Shown here in pieces: positions 33,862 through 45,228 of a stretch of 64,000 nt of DNA. Numbering within the stretch: position 1 is the first letter of the stretch; each line of letters opens with the position of its first letter. Source of the DNA: Alentia gelatinosa (taxonomy: Eukaryota > Annelida > Polychaeta > Phyllodocida > Polynoidae); NCBI GenBank assembly GCA_950022655.1, contig OX465590.1, positions 38,577,218 to 38,641,217 of the forward strand, read 5' to 3'. The translations under genes were made by a program, and so were the position numbers. A model generated the notes under the pieces. It saw only the letters and a list, made by a program, of their open reading frames with translations, was not told the origin of the DNA and searched no databases.

Positions 33862-34109
33862 AATGCCATTGAGAAATCACGTAATACTCAAGGCAGATTC
33901 ATCACCTATTAATGCCTAGGATGTATGTATAGGCACTGTAGGCTGACATTATACAACATATGAGGAATACTTGAAGTTTTCTTTAATGCATGCATACAGA
34001 AACAAGACATTGGTATTAAACCAAATCTGTAAACAGCTCATTTAAAAGTTCGGGAGAATCTTATTGAGACGTTGTATCAAGAGAGAGAGCAGAGGATATC
34101 TCATTCTCG

Positions 34110-34400
34110 TGGATAGAAACAATCATCCTACCCCTCATATAAATCACCATAGGCTTAACATGGTGTGACTGTATGCCATGGTTATGCCAGAAAATATTGA
34201 TATGCCACTGATGACAGTTGAAGTTAAAAGCATGTGAGAGGTTTGGATTAAATCTAAACATGATGAAATTTCATATAATTGTTTACATGGCGTTCGTTGT
34301 CTTCCGTTACAGATATCATTCAGCTGCTTCGTGAAATCATTCCGCGAAGACAACTCACGCCATATAAACAATCATATGAAATTTCATGATGTTTCATGAT
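34110..34400. mobile_element. Hairpin element with GAAGACAA arms, copy 3 (best preserved)
   Basis: GAAATTTCATATAATTGTTT, ACATGGCGTTCGTTGTCTTC is inverted as GAAGACAACTCACGCCATAT, AACAATCATATGAAATTTC. The end module (CCTACCCCTCATATAAATCA, CCATAGGCTTAACATGG) is at 34128-34162. Confidence 0.8.
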
Positions 34401-34404
34401 AGTA

Positions 34405-35460
34405 TATGAGGCATCACCTGCTATTATCTGCCTATGTTAGGAGCAGCTAAACTGAATGATTATTTTTCAGGTGACGGAAGGGAATGGGCACAAAAGGAAG
34501 CGACTCAAGTCATATATAAGGACAAAAACGTTGAAACAATTAATATCAAATTATAATTCGCACACCCTTCATCACTGGCTAGGGGTGGTGCATTCAACAA
34601 TAGTTTATAGATCAAGAGGAGGGGTTTATTATGTGATTGCTGAGTAGGCACTAGGGTTTTTATTATTCTTGGCGTTATCATTGTCAGGTTTGAATTTTGT
34701 TTCCAGAGTTGACATTTCTCGGCAAACCAAACCTTTCAGTGGTTGAATATGATCTGCCAAGCAATAGCTTGTATTGGCTATTTGTTCATTGCAAATTCAC
34801 TCTCTTTCATAACAAAACACGTTCTGTCATATATGTCTATATGTTTATTGTTACTGTGAAGTAGGATGGAATAGGTTTTACTATATTACTATCAAGCCAT
34901 TACCACTCTTCATGTTAAGATACACAGATATGTTGATAGTTGGAGGCATTTGAATACTGATCATGATTAAGATCCTATGTATCAATATTGGAAATGAAGG
35001 CTGGTTAAACAGCAAAAGGCGGCATTTCCTGTGAGCTGGAGAGTGCCCCACTTCAGTCCATCCCTTCAGTCTTTAGGCTCTGATTATAAAAATCCTACAT
35101 TGTCTTTGTTGCCAATAAAACTGACTTCGGAAGTAAAACGTACTGAAAATCTCGAAATTCATTACTGGTATTGTTCTCACAAATTGATTGTTTATTTCCC
35201 TATTAACACAGTATTAAATCAGATTTCTAATCAGGCTCCGTGCTTTTAAGGAGACCTCGTTGACCCCAGCTGTAAGAAACCGCCAGTGGCGCCGTCTGTC
35301 GGCGTTGCTCCATTCACAGTCCACACCCTCTTGTTAATAGCAAACACCGACAAGAATGACGTCCCTACAAAGCCGCCATTTTTGCCCCTTATTGTTATGG
35401 TTAACCCTTTCCCTGCGGCACGCAGTTCCTGTGCTCAACATTACAAGGCAAGCATTGCCT
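34405..35460. other. Intergenic, nothing recognised
   Basis: No repeat match in the window. Open frames are short and unremarkable. Confidence 0.45.
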
Positions 35461-35462
35461 GC

Positions 35463-35790
35463 ATAAGGCCCGTTTCCATTGGCCGATTTCCAGTCACCGA
35501 TCTACAGTCAGGAACCACCGACGGACTTTTGGCACCGCTGACCCAAAATCGGTCGATGGAAACAACCCAGCTCGTGAAATGACCCACGACTTTTTCTACT
35601 TAGATTATCCAACGTGGCACCACCCACCACTGAGTGAATGCTTGGTCACTGAGTAAAATCTACTACCCTCACTGATTTTTCAATACTGATACACAGTCAA
35701 TGGCACCACCGACATACTTTCTGGGTAAGTCAAAAGATTTCTGTCGTTTTTGTTCTCCAAGGGAAATGGGCTTTTAAATGCCCTGCTACG
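35463..35790. mobile_element. AGGCCCGTTTCC-family MITE copies, fragmented
   Basis: AAGGCCCGTTTCCATTGGCC at 35465 pairs with a decayed end near 35575. A second part at 35600-35780 (CACCACCCACCACTGAGTG) matches the interior of the 43.6-kb copy in inverse orientation. Confidence 0.65.
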
Positions 35791-35799
35791 GCAAGCACC

Positions 35800-36690
35800 T
35801 TTTGGGGGAAATAGCAATGTCACATTATATACCATGCGATTCGAGTAATTTTTTGGCAACTGATGATATTCTGTTAAACCACAAAAATGTAAAATCGTCT
35901 GCAACTCTTGCCCCGCCACCCGTGGTGCGTTCATGAATCACCAACTCAAGTCCATCCCCAAAAGGCACCGATATCTTGCTATTTAATTTCAAACATGTTT
36001 GAAATTTCCGGACCGCCAGTCACCAACTATCCCCTCCCACCCACTGTGCGACTGGCATTTTCTGGCGACTATATATTCCAGGCATCAGTCTCTTGGGTAG
36101 TAATCTCCTAGTGCGAATCGGCCTTAAAGGGTTATTAAACGATGAATTAGAAAAGAAATCGAGGCCTGGGAAGGACTCCTATCTTGGCGCTGTGATCGTT
36201 CGTATAAAAGTGAAGCTGTTGGTAGAATTACTGTAATCCATTGATCAATCGTGCCAGGACAAGTGCGCCCACCAAGATGGCGGATCGATGCCATTTGATT
36301 AATTTCCGTATTGAGACCTGAACGACCGCGAAAAGAAAGAGGATTATAGACGCCGATCCCTATCAGAGAAAATACCACGTGACCAGGCTGGGAAGAGAAT
36401 TGGTGAAGAAAATAACAGTGAAATCTGGATGAGTGGCCTCAGGGAATACTGGCTTATGTGGAGGTAAAGTTGATTTGCTGTTTACTGATTATTAAATCTA
36501 TGATTTTAAATTGAGAGTGCTAATTGTCTGTGGGCCTATTCGGGGCTTATTCGTTGATATATTTGGGTAAGATAATGTTTCATCGGACTTTCAACTCCCT
36601 TACTTACTGAAATAGTAACATTTTAATCATCTTTAAGTTCTTGTAATACTAAATATCAGAATGGGAAAGCATGTAAATTGTCTCACTTGA
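35800..36690. other. Intergenic, nothing recognised
   Basis: One YY1-like CAAGATGGCGG at 36274; no motif cluster and no gene. Confidence 0.4.
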
Positions 36691-36699
36691 GATCCAGTC

Positions 36700-37035
36700 T
36701 GTTTTGAGGCAATGTGATGCCAACCTGCTTGGAGGCAATGTCAGAATAGCTAGTCTGGAGACAATGTCAGCATCAACATCTTATAAGGCAATATCAGAAC
36801 CAGTATTTCTGGAGGTTATAGTAGGTTTAAATTTAATCTTGCGAGTTGGGTTTTCTCCCCTCAACTCTCTGCGAGTTTATTTAGGGAGACGTTATTTTCT
36901 CGGAAAAAAAGTGTTTGGAGGTTATGTCAGAATATCCTGCTTGGAGGCAATGTCAGAACCAGAGTTTTTGGAGGCAATGTCAGAACAACGTGTTTGGAGG
37001 CAATGCCAGAATTAGCCTCTTTGGAGGCAACGATT
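36700..37035 (+). repeat. Degenerate 28-30-bp tandem repeat
   Basis: TTGGAGGCAATGTCAGAAC recurs about nine times with spacers of variable length, interrupted at about 36830-36905 by unrelated sequence. Confidence 0.8.
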
Positions 37036-37404
37036 CCTGAAATATTTGACTTTGTGCTAAAAAAAATTGAGTATGTTGCCAGATGTGGCTTTTCCTGGCA
37101 TCAGGTGGGCGTAACCTGACCATACTCAATCCTTATTGATTTTCTTTTTGGAATTGAAAACGGAACGCCCGAGGGACGCCCGGGGGACGCTGGAGAGACG
37201 CCCAGCTGCCCGCCGGCTGTACGAGCGTCCGCGAAACTAATCCGGGTATCTCGGGACGACGCAGCTGCAAATGATTTCTCCTCCTTTTTTGATCGAGACA
37301 AAAATATCATGAGGAAGAAGTCAAAGTAGTGTGACCATGTCCCAAACACAAGGGTGGCAATCAGGAAAGTAGAATGGGACAGAATCGAACAGGCTGTAAT
37401 TCAG

Positions 37405-37771
37405 TTAGGCCACTCAAAAAAACAAACTTGTGTCTCATCACCGCGCGCATCAGAAAAAAACGATTTTAGAAGATTTTTTTTTTTTTTTTTTAAATAGATG
37501 AACCTTGATAGAAATTATGAAAGGTATGTGTATTTAGTATCAAATTAAAGCTCCTGATGTATAGCCAGTAAAAATCTGGAAACCCCGCATAAGCAGACAC
37601 CCCACTGAAGCAGCCACTTTGGCCCGGATCGGAGGGTGTCCGCTTATGCGGTGTTTTACTGTATGTCTGCCATCTTTGATCTAGCAAAAAAAAAAAAAGC
37701 AAAAAAAAAAGCGCCCTCGTTATATTTTCATGGCTTGCTGATGAAAAACAAGTTTTTTTTTAGTGGCCTTA
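37405..37771. mobile_element. MITE with GGCCACTNAAAAAAAC ends, copy A, carrying a nested pogo-like element
   Basis: The element at 37408-37768 has ends GGCCACTCAAAAAAACAAAC and TTTTTTTTTAGTGGCC and perfect TTA duplications. It matches copy B (51295-51656) at both flanks. The middle of copy A is replaced by a 96-bp insert (37566-37661). Confidence 0.85.
37566..37661. mobile_element. Pogo/Tigger-like mini-element
   Basis: Ends CAGTAAAAATCTGGAAACCC (left) and GCGGTGTTTTACTG (right) with inner inverted CCGCATAAGCAGACACCC and GGGTGTCCGCTTATGCGG. CAGTAAAAC ends are usual for pogo-like elements, and TA adjoins the right end. Confidence 0.65.
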
Positions 37772-38189
37772 GTTACAAATATCTAAGGTGGGGATATATT
37801 AAAAACTTATTTGTGATGTCAATTAGCACCACTTTACCAAAAAAAGAAATAAAAGGGAGTAATGTGAATAGACCAGGATACTCTACAGATGATGTATTTG
37901 TGTATGAAATGAAACACCAAAGTGTACTAAAGAAATGCAAGAAAGTTGTAAAAATGAGCACTGTGCTGTAAGTAAAAATGTATATGAAATACAAATTTGC
38001 TCACCGGAAAAAAAATCTGTTTAAATGGCTTTGGTTGTTATCAAAGGCTGGTTGTCTGAGTCAGGTGCATGTTTACAGGTGTGTGTTTCATAATGTTGCA
38101 TTTTTCCTGGTTGTTTTTGAGGAACTATGATGTCTTAAGGTATTCAATAAAAATGTACTTGTTCCCTACTACATCTAAAAAAACTATTA

Positions 38190-38800
38190 TTCTGGTAAAA
38201 TCCGCTTGGAGTGTCTCCCGCACATAGAGATAGAGTGAACCAGACCTAGGCATGGAGACTGAAGGGCCACGAGAGTGAGATTCTCGTGCAGTATTTAACT
38301 GAATTCTGCTATTTCTTTGTGTTTCTCTTCACAGATGAAAACATAATTTTGAACTGTAGTTTTCTTATCTCTTTTACTTGAGAGAATGCAATGAGATCAC
38401 ATTTCGCTGGTAGCACAGGGTAGAGAAATGATGGTTGGGGACTAATTGATAGTTTCAGGTATAATAGTAGGGGGCGCCACTAAGCCCTCACCACAGAGTA
38501 CTCTGTGCCCTCACCCTATCAAGTACGATGCGACGAAGTTGCTAGTTACCTACTATATATAAAAAGGCATGATTTCGACAGAATCTGCTTGGAGTTGCTC
38601 CCCCACATAGTGACAGACAGAACCAGAACTGTCCATGGAGATTGAAGTGCCACGAGAGTGAGATTCTCGTGTGCAGAAAAATTACACCTGTTTTTTTTTT
38701 TAGTAGGTCTTCACTCAGATTTGTGTTTTCTCTCATAACTTAGTTCTAGCATTGTTGAAAACAAAATTCAGTAGTGTAGTTTACTAATCTCCTTACTCTG
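38190..38800 (+). repeat. Direct duplication of a 200-bp segment
   Basis: 38190-38395 and 38560-38800 share CCGCTTGGAGTGTCTCCC/CTGCTTGGAGTTGCTCCC, CATGGAGA.TGAAG, and GCCACGAGAGTGAGATTCTC. Both contain an inner hairpin GAGAATCTC-like pair. Confidence 0.75.
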
Positions 38801-39115
38801 AGACGAGCTGTGTGCCAGCCTCCACCATTACAAGATGGCGCAAGTTTTGCTGGTTCCTAAATCACGCTGAAATCGAACATAGAAGCATTTACCAGAACTT
38901 GGGCCCCACCACCTATTTGAATATTCATGTTCTGCCATAGTTAGAAAAAATAAAGAAAAAAAAGTTTGTTGAGGTGTACCCACTGGACGTTTGGCGGAGA
39001 CTCTGGCTCTGCGGCTCAACCGCTCCACACAGCTTGGCGAGCCCGCCTACAGTAAGAAAGACGAGATGTCCCTTCCTGCCGCGTTAATTTTTCCGAGTGA
39101 TTGATTGCCAGAAAA

Positions 39116-39502
39116 ATGTCGTCTGCTTTCGAAGAGCGTCCACCTGGCGGGAATCCGTCCTCCAAGATGGACGACGCCACTTTCGTTCCACTCGCTTTGA
39201 AAAAGAACGTTTGCTTTCTGCAGTCTGAGTGCTATTCTCCCACGACGTACCATCTGCGCACGCAGCTACACTGGCCGCCAGAGCTACACTACGTTCGCTC
39301 TGGTCGGGTTAAATCTGCGGCCATCTTGAACCAGGAGCTGGAACTATTTGTTACTCTCCATCCATATTTTCCATACTGCTTGGAGAGTGTGTTATTTCAT
39401 AATCTCGAAACCAATTTTCCCTTTTTATATTTCTCTTTGTGTGTATTTTTGAAAAGTACAAGGAACATAAAGCTAAGTTTCATTATCAATTTGTATGTAT
39501 GA
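39116..39502 (+). CDS. Unrecognised open frame in GC-rich island, doubtful
   Basis: 128 codons from ATG (MSSAFEERPPGGNPSSKMDD onward). The first 75 codons lie in GC-rich sequence and the rest in AT-rich sequence. No domain, signal peptide or family is recognised. A minus-strand frame (39047-39253) is open over the same island, and CCATCTTG/CAAGATGG motifs occur at both ends, which suggests promoter or repeat sequence rather than protein. A CTCF-like CCACCTGGCGGG is at 39140-39151. Confidence 0.15.
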   Translation: MSSAFEERPPGGNPSSKMDDATFVPLALKKNVCFLQSECYSPTTYHLRTQLHWPPELHYVRSGRVKSAAILNQELELFVTLHPYFPYCLESVLFHNLETNFPFLYFSLCVFLKSTRNIKLSFIINLYV

Positions 39503-39761
39503 ATGTTTCTTATTAATTATCATTGCTTTTATACCAACCTCTTAGACAGGACAGAGTGGAGACAGAGGTGGCGGCCAATCTCGTACACAGCACATGTTTG
39601 ATTGAACTGCCAGGAGGCATTCCATACTCGGGGCTTAGAAGCTGCCAGAAGTGAGGGCAATGATTACGCTGCAGTTTTGGCATCAACTCATATCATAATT
39701 CGCAGAAGAAGAGAGAAAAGTGTAATTTCATTCTGAAAGCTAACTGGTCAAGTGTGAGACA

Positions 39762-39898
39762 CACTGATCGAGACACTCAGTGATTTCCCGAATCGCCAAC
39801 ACAAAATGGCGTTTATGTGAGCTAATATCTCGTATTTAACCTGATTATTGCTTCTGAGATGCTAAATTACCGCTGGGAGATATTCCTATGAAATAACA
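39762..39898. repeat. Dispersed repeat shared with 10.4 kb
   Basis: GATTTCCCGAATCGCCAACA, CAAAATGGCGTTTATGTG, CTGGGAGATATTCCTATGAA align with 10378-10512. Confidence 0.7.
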
Positions 39899-40213
39899 TG
39901 AACCCCACCGTGTGAATTCCACTTAACAAGGAACAGAATCTCATGAGATTTTGAACCCTGTGAAGTACACAAATCCCACCGTGTGAATTCCACTTACCAA
40001 GGAACAGAATCTCATGAGATTTTGAACCCTGTGAAGTACACAAATCCCACCGTGTGAATTCCACTTAACAAGGAACAGAATTTCATGAAATTTTGAACTC
40101 TGTGAAATACATGAATCCCACCGTGTGAATTCCACTTAGCAAGGAACAGAATCTTATGAGATTTTAAATCCTGTGAAGTACATGAATCTCACCGTGTGAA
40201 TTCCACTTTAAGT
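39895..40213. repeat. Five tandem copies of a foldback-element end (about 72-bp unit)
   Basis: The unit is CACCGTGTGAATTCCACTTA, ACAAGGAACAGAATCTCATG, AGATTTTGAACCCTGTGAAG, TACACAAATCC. This is the terminal part of the GTGGGATTCA family, so the array grew from one end of such an element. Confidence 0.9.
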
Positions 40214-40217
40214 AAGA

Positions 40218-40420
40218 CGCCATCTTGAATCACACATCAAACGTTACCACCTTGCTTTGGCGAAGTACAGCCCGATGAGAGGCTCTCGTTCATTGGTGCT
40301 CAGCGCCGCGTTATCAGCGGTCACACGGTAATCAACGACCACGCATGCGCACCCCTACACTCTCCATCACAGGCTTCCTATCACAGGGGATGACAGACGA
40401 CCTTCAGGAGAAACTCATTA
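40218..40420. promoter_or_regulatory. GC-rich island with YY1- and NRF1-type motifs
   Basis: CGCCATCTT (40218-40226) and ACGCATGCGCAC (40341-40352, a good NRF1 match) lie in CpG-rich sequence. Possible promoter; no linked exon identified. Confidence 0.35.
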
Positions 40421-40644
40421 TCTCATTAGGTGAGCTTAGGGGAACAAAGGCCAGGTGAGAGGGTAATGAGATTAGGAAGGTGGGCGATGAGGCCCAGTGT
40501 CAGCATGGTTTAGGCAGTAAGACATGGGCCTGAACCTGCAAAGAGGGACAGCCGCCAGATAACATCTAAGGTCATGCTAAGGTCACCAAATGCTTTTTAG
40601 GCGATGCGTGCAGTCAGGAAGCGCAAAAGGCAGTACGTATTCAG

Positions 40645-41010
40645 GGGCCCGTTTAATAAGGCCCAGCATCCACACGGTCTACTATGATATGGCTCCGATA
40701 TGGTCTACGATGCACCTCCTGATAAAAAAATCAAAATCGCGTTGGAAGGTCACCTAATATCGGGGCAGTTGACCACGTTTCTGCGATTAGACACCAATAA
40801 AACCCCATTCAATGCGTGGTGGAGTTGTATGTCTAGACATATGTTTATGATTTTGCACCTTCCCGATATGTCTCCGATATTCGCTTTATCGGCCATATAT
40901 ATTTGCCATATCGGTAGGTGTAAATTTCTATCGTAGTAGGTGGACGCCAGGCTTAATGGTACATGAAGACCCTTTTCGTACCACTCGTACAAGGGTTATC
41001 GTTTGATAAT
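40645..41010. mobile_element. TTTAATAATCTAGG-family element split by a younger MITE
   Basis: GGGCCCGTTTAATAA precedes and TAATGGTACATGAAGACCC follows the MITE at 40660-40953. Joined conceptually these follow the left half of 18785-18999 (ATTTAATAATCTAGG.., AAAGACCCCTTT). The right half of the host is lost or diverged. Confidence 0.7.
40657..40956. mobile_element. PIF/Harbinger-like MITE (GGCGTCCACCTACTACGATA family), copy c, nested
   Basis: The element at 40660-40953 has perfect TAA duplications on both sides. It shares CTGATAAAAAAATCAAAATC, GGAAGGTCACCTAATATCGG and CGATATGTCTCCGATATTC with copies a, b and d. Confidence 0.88.
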
Positions 41011-41029
41011 ATGTAAGCTGTTTGCTAAG

Positions 41030-41190
41030 ATTTATATAGAACTGCATCGAGAATCATTTACGATTGCGGCCCATCCAAACTTGGGGAGCATTGTGTATTT
41101 TATGTTTCCAGTCCGGTTCTGGATTTATTTCACCCCTTTTATCGACATTAAATAGCATCACAATACCAAAATGATTTAAGAATATAACTT
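41030..41190. repeat. Fragment of ACTCGAATCGTA-arm hairpin element
   Basis: GATTTATATAGAACTG, ATTGCGGCCCATCCAAACTT, GTCCGGTTCTG and TTATTTCACCCC match the right part of 22975-23290 and of 41870-42090. Confidence 0.65.
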
Positions 41191-41869
41191 TTCATTCCCG
41201 TATCCTTCCGAGATATTTCCAGAACTAGCCCTAGCCGCTGATCTTAGTTACGCCGAAAAGGTAATGTACATGCCAGAAATATTAAGGCTAAGCATAAGAT
41301 GCCGCATTTGCCGGACATAGCACGAATTATATACCCATACCCTTATCAATCCCCGCAGCTGATGCCATTCCAGTGTAATGCTATATAGCTAGCTGATAAC
41401 TGCGAAACACTATAGGAATTTGTCTCCGGCACCCAGCCATTAGCTCCTGAGTATTACCATGTTTGACTAATTAATGACTACGACACACAAGTGCTCCTCT
41501 GTAACACATAGCTCTCACTCCCTGAGCCCCTTTACGGTGGCTAAAAAGTCAGATTTACTAGAGTCCCGATAAAGGAATTAAAAGAAACAAAATAACCCAC
41601 CATATGCATTTATATGCCGTTGCCTACCAACGACTGGTTCTGGAATGATATGCATGTGGGGAAAGAATAGGACTCCCTCAAAGCTTCCTTGAATCAAATC
41701 ATCGTTAATTGAACTGATATTTTTTTCTGGCTCATAGATAGGGAATAATGATGGATTGGATGTGTTCAGTTAGAATCATTACTGTGAACTCTGTCACCAA
41801 GTACATCAATTCATTCTTCTAAAAGCTGAATTTGTTACTCAACTCTCAGGATTTGTTTTCAAAAAGATT

Positions 41870-42090
41870 TATATAGAACTGGATCAAGAATTGTATAAAT
41901 ACACAATGCTACATAAGTTTGGATGTGCCTTCATCGTCATTGAGGCGAAGCCGAGTGACGAATACGGCGCATCCAAACGAGTGGAGTATTGGTTTTTTTT
42001 CACAATTCGAGTATGGTTCTGACTTTATCTCACCCCTTTCACGTCCATTAGAATAGTATCACAATATCAAAATAGTTCAAATTACTTTGC
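41870..42090. mobile_element. Hairpin element (superfamily H), ACTCGAATCGTA-arm type, with intact centre
   Basis: GAACTGGATCAAGAATTGT, AAGTTTGGATGTGCC, TCGTCA, centre TTGAGGCGAAGCCGAGT, then the inverted TGACGA, GGCGCATCCAAAC, ACAATTCGAGTATGGTTC, and the tail TTTATCTCACCCC. Confidence 0.8.
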
Positions 42091-42099
42091 AAATCCTAT

Positions 42100-42590
42100 T
42101 AGGAACGTATAAATCTCCATGTTGATCTCCTGCCTACTTTCTCAAATCCAGGCAGCTGATTGGCCAGTCGATAATGATATATAATCTCACATCACTCCGC
42201 TAAGACCATGGCGAAGTATTATCATGGGTGACCGTTAAGTTTTTTAAATGTTATTCCTATTGTTAAACTTGTACCAGAGGTGAGATAAAAGACATTGTTA
42301 AGTGCTTATTCCATCAACATAGTTTTATTTGCCTGGCAGGGTCGGATAGTGCATTGCAGCATCTTACTCGATCATACTAAATCATGTAAAGCATTGTCTC
42401 TGCATGTGGAGCACCTATTATCAACCAAAGGGGCCTTTTCCACCACAGCGATTCAACCAGATGTTCACACAAGAGTCATCCTGATCTAGCGAGTCAACAA
42501 CTCGGCCATGATCAGCATATATCGCACGTCCTGGGGAAATCACCCTTTACACTATGCTGGTAGTGACAGCATGGCGGTAGCGACAACATC
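42100..42590. other. Intergenic, nothing recognised
   Basis: An end-module variant (TATTGTTAAACTTGTACCAG, AGGTGAGATAAAAG) is at 42255-42290; otherwise no feature. Confidence 0.4.
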
Positions 42591-42599
42591 ATACTGATA

Positions 42600-43305
42600 G
42601 TATGCAGAGCAATGATAAAGGGGCGATGCAGCCATACTGACAGTAATGGCAGCGGAGATACAGGGACAATGCATTTACACTGACAATAATGACAGCGAAG
42701 ATACAGGGACGATGCATCCATACTGACAGTAATGACAGCGGAGATACAGGGGTGATGCAGCCACACTGACAGTAATGACAGAGGAGCTAAAGGGGCGATG
42801 CATCCATACTGACAATAATGACAGGTGAGATACAGGGACGATGCATTTACACTGACAGTAATGACAGAGGAGCTAAAGGGGCGATGCATCCACGCTGACA
42901 GTAATGGCAGCGGAGATACAAGGACGATGCATCCATACTGACAGTAATGACAGCGGAGATACAGGGGCAATGCATCCATACTGACAGTAATGACAGCGAA
43001 GATACAGAGGCGATGCATCTATACCTACAATAATGAGAGCGGAGATACAGGGGCGATGCATTCATACTGACAATAATGACAGTAGAGATACAGGGACGAT
43101 GCATTCATACTGACAATAATGACAGCGAAGATACAGGGACTATGCATCCATACTAACAATAATGACAGCGAAGATACAGGGACTATGCATTCATACTGAC
43201 AATAATGAGAGCGGAGATACAGGGACGATGCAGCCACACTGACAGTGATGAGAGCGGAGATACAGGGGCTATGCATCCACACTGACAAAATAATGACAGC
43301 TGAGA
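42600..43305 (+). repeat. 43-bp tandem array, 16 copies
   Basis: The unit is GATGCATCCATACTGACAGT, AATGACAGCGGAGATACAGG, GGC with CCAC/TTAC variants. A 43-bp period is not a multiple of three, so the frames across it are not protein repeats. More decayed units run back to 42550. Confidence 0.95.
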
Positions 43306-43503
43306 TAAGCAAATATTTCATTCTACCCTTGCCATCTCTGTCCTACTCTCCAATTCGGAACATCTATGAAAATTCATTGGTGGTGAAATGGTCAGACGAT
43401 GTAAAGGACGCTTACATTGTCAGTCCTGTGACAGGTCAAGTGACGTAGCAGTATTTCCGGAAGTCCTGTGGCGCCACCTTCAAATATTTATAGAGGACTG
43501 GAG

Positions 43504-43517
43504 CTGCCACCTGCTGG
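43504..43517 (-). promoter_or_regulatory. CTCF-like site
   Basis: On the minus strand CCAGCAGGTGGCAG fits the published bilaterian CTCF core (CCASYAGRKGGCAS) at every position. It is a single site, so binding is only a possibility. Confidence 0.35.
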
Positions 43518-43575
43518 ACATGGAGGGTGATTGTCAACGTGAAGCGGCCCCCGCATACCCGGGTCCCCCGCCCAC

Positions 43576-43889
43576 TTAAGGCCCGTTTCCATTGGCCGAC
43601 GAAGATTGCTTAGACTTTTTGAGTTACACAGAAAGTCTGTCGGTGGTGCCACTGACTGTGCGTCGGTATAGACAAATCGGTGAGGGTAGTAGATTGCACT
43701 TAGAGACCAAGCTTTCACTCAGTGGTGGGTGGTGCCGCATTGCATAATCTAGGCAGAAAAGGTCGTGGGGCATTGCAGGACCTTGGTTGTTTCCATTGAC
43801 CAATATTGGGTCCACAGTGCCAATAGTCCGTCGGTGGTTCCTGACTGTAGATCGGTGATGGGAAATCGGCCAATGGAAACGTGCCTTCA
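43576..43889. mobile_element. AGGCCCGTTTCC-family MITE, long copy
   Basis: 43579-43886 has ends AGGCCCGTTTCCATTGGCCG and CGGCCAATGGAAACGTGCCT, TTA before and TCA after. The middle carries a segment (CTCAGTGGTGGGTGGTGCC) also found near 35610 in inverse orientation. Confidence 0.8.
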
Positions 43890-43899
43890 CCCCGACCCC

Positions 43900-44700
43900 C
43901 GACCCCCACCTACGGACGATGACTCGTGTATCGTAGCAGTATTTCTGAATCTATTATGAATGATTAATGGTATTAGGGTGTGACGGGGGATGTCATCTCT
44001 ACTCATCAGGCGTAGCGCAATGTGGGTGGTAATAGGAGGAAATATCAACGGTCATTTGTAATCATACCACTTAGAAATAGGTGATGAAAGGGAAATTGTA
44101 ATTAGCCCGTCCAGGATTTTCAAATTCCAGTGGAAAAGAAAATCAGGTCTTTATCAATAGGAATCTGTTGAAATTTCTGTTAGGCCCGGCTGGCTGTCTG
44201 CAACATAGTTTAGATAACATCTTTACATGATAGATCGCGATAAAAGCTGAAAAGCTGTCAACTAGTTTGAAGTTGTCAGATCTTGTTGCATCTTTGCATT
44301 CTGGCACTTTCTGACATGGACTGAATGGAAGAGAAACGCCCAACAATGGACCTTTGGTGATTAAAGCAGTTCACTTGAGACATGCTTTATGATTGTCAAC
44401 GTTAAATGTCAGAGGTACGCTGTAGGGAGGCGGATCAGTACATTATTAACATTTGATCTTTAAGTACACTTGAATATTCAACAATTCTTATGGTTTTCAC
44501 CAGGAATTAAAAGCCAAGGTAGACTGAATATGGACTCTTTGGCGGGAGAACATCAATAAAATTACTATGTATATGAAACGGTAAAAAGCACCCAAGAGAG
44601 TGAATAATATTATACAGTATACATACAATATACATCTACCATGGTATGTAGTGGAGAGGTTCAGGTCTTGGTTAGTTCTTGGCTGGTACAATATATACTT
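43900..44700. other. Intergenic, nothing recognised
   Basis: No repeat or coding feature found. Confidence 0.45.
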
Positions 44701-44709
44701 CAATGCAAA

Positions 44710-44995
44710 TAAGGCTCGGCGTCCACCTACTACGATATGGCTCCGATATGCTCTACGCTGCACCTCCCGATAAAAAATCAAAATCGCGTCGGAAGGTCCC
44801 CTAATATCGGGGCAGTTGACGTTTCTGCGATTAGACACCAATAAAAGCCCCATGCAATGCGTGGTGGATTGGCATGTCTAGACATATGACTATGATTTTG
44901 CACCTTCCCGATATGTCTCTGATATTAACTTTCTGTATTGGTGCCATATCGGTAGGTCTAAATTTCTATCGTAGTAGGTGGACGCCAGGCCTTAC
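44710..44995. mobile_element. PIF/Harbinger-like MITE (GGCGTCCACCTACTACGATA family), copy d
   Basis: TAA, then GGCTCGGCGTCCACCTACTA, ending in CGTAGTAGGTGGACGCCAGG, then CCTTA. Same orientation as copies a and c. Confidence 0.88.
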
Positions 44996-45228
44996 AGTCA
45001 CCGATGGGAAACCTTTCACGGTGCCCGCCAATACTTTACCTGTATTTTCCCCCATGTCACCAGTGCTTCCTCCCCCTCCCAAGCCTCTCACCCAACCTGC
45101 TATAGAATCCTATTAGCCCCTGCACAGGTTTCCCTGATCCTTGGTCTCCAGTTCTACCCTATCCTACATAATTATCCTCAGGACATCTACACATCCACCC
45201 ACTGGCTTCAGCTTTGTCCCTCTAACCA

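Noticed and set aside
42512..43321. Cys-rich repeat frames (SPLYLRCHYCQYGCIA-like) on minus
   Set aside because: The 43-bp period is not a multiple of three, so the same peptide appears in all three frames. They resemble zinc-binding repeats by chance.
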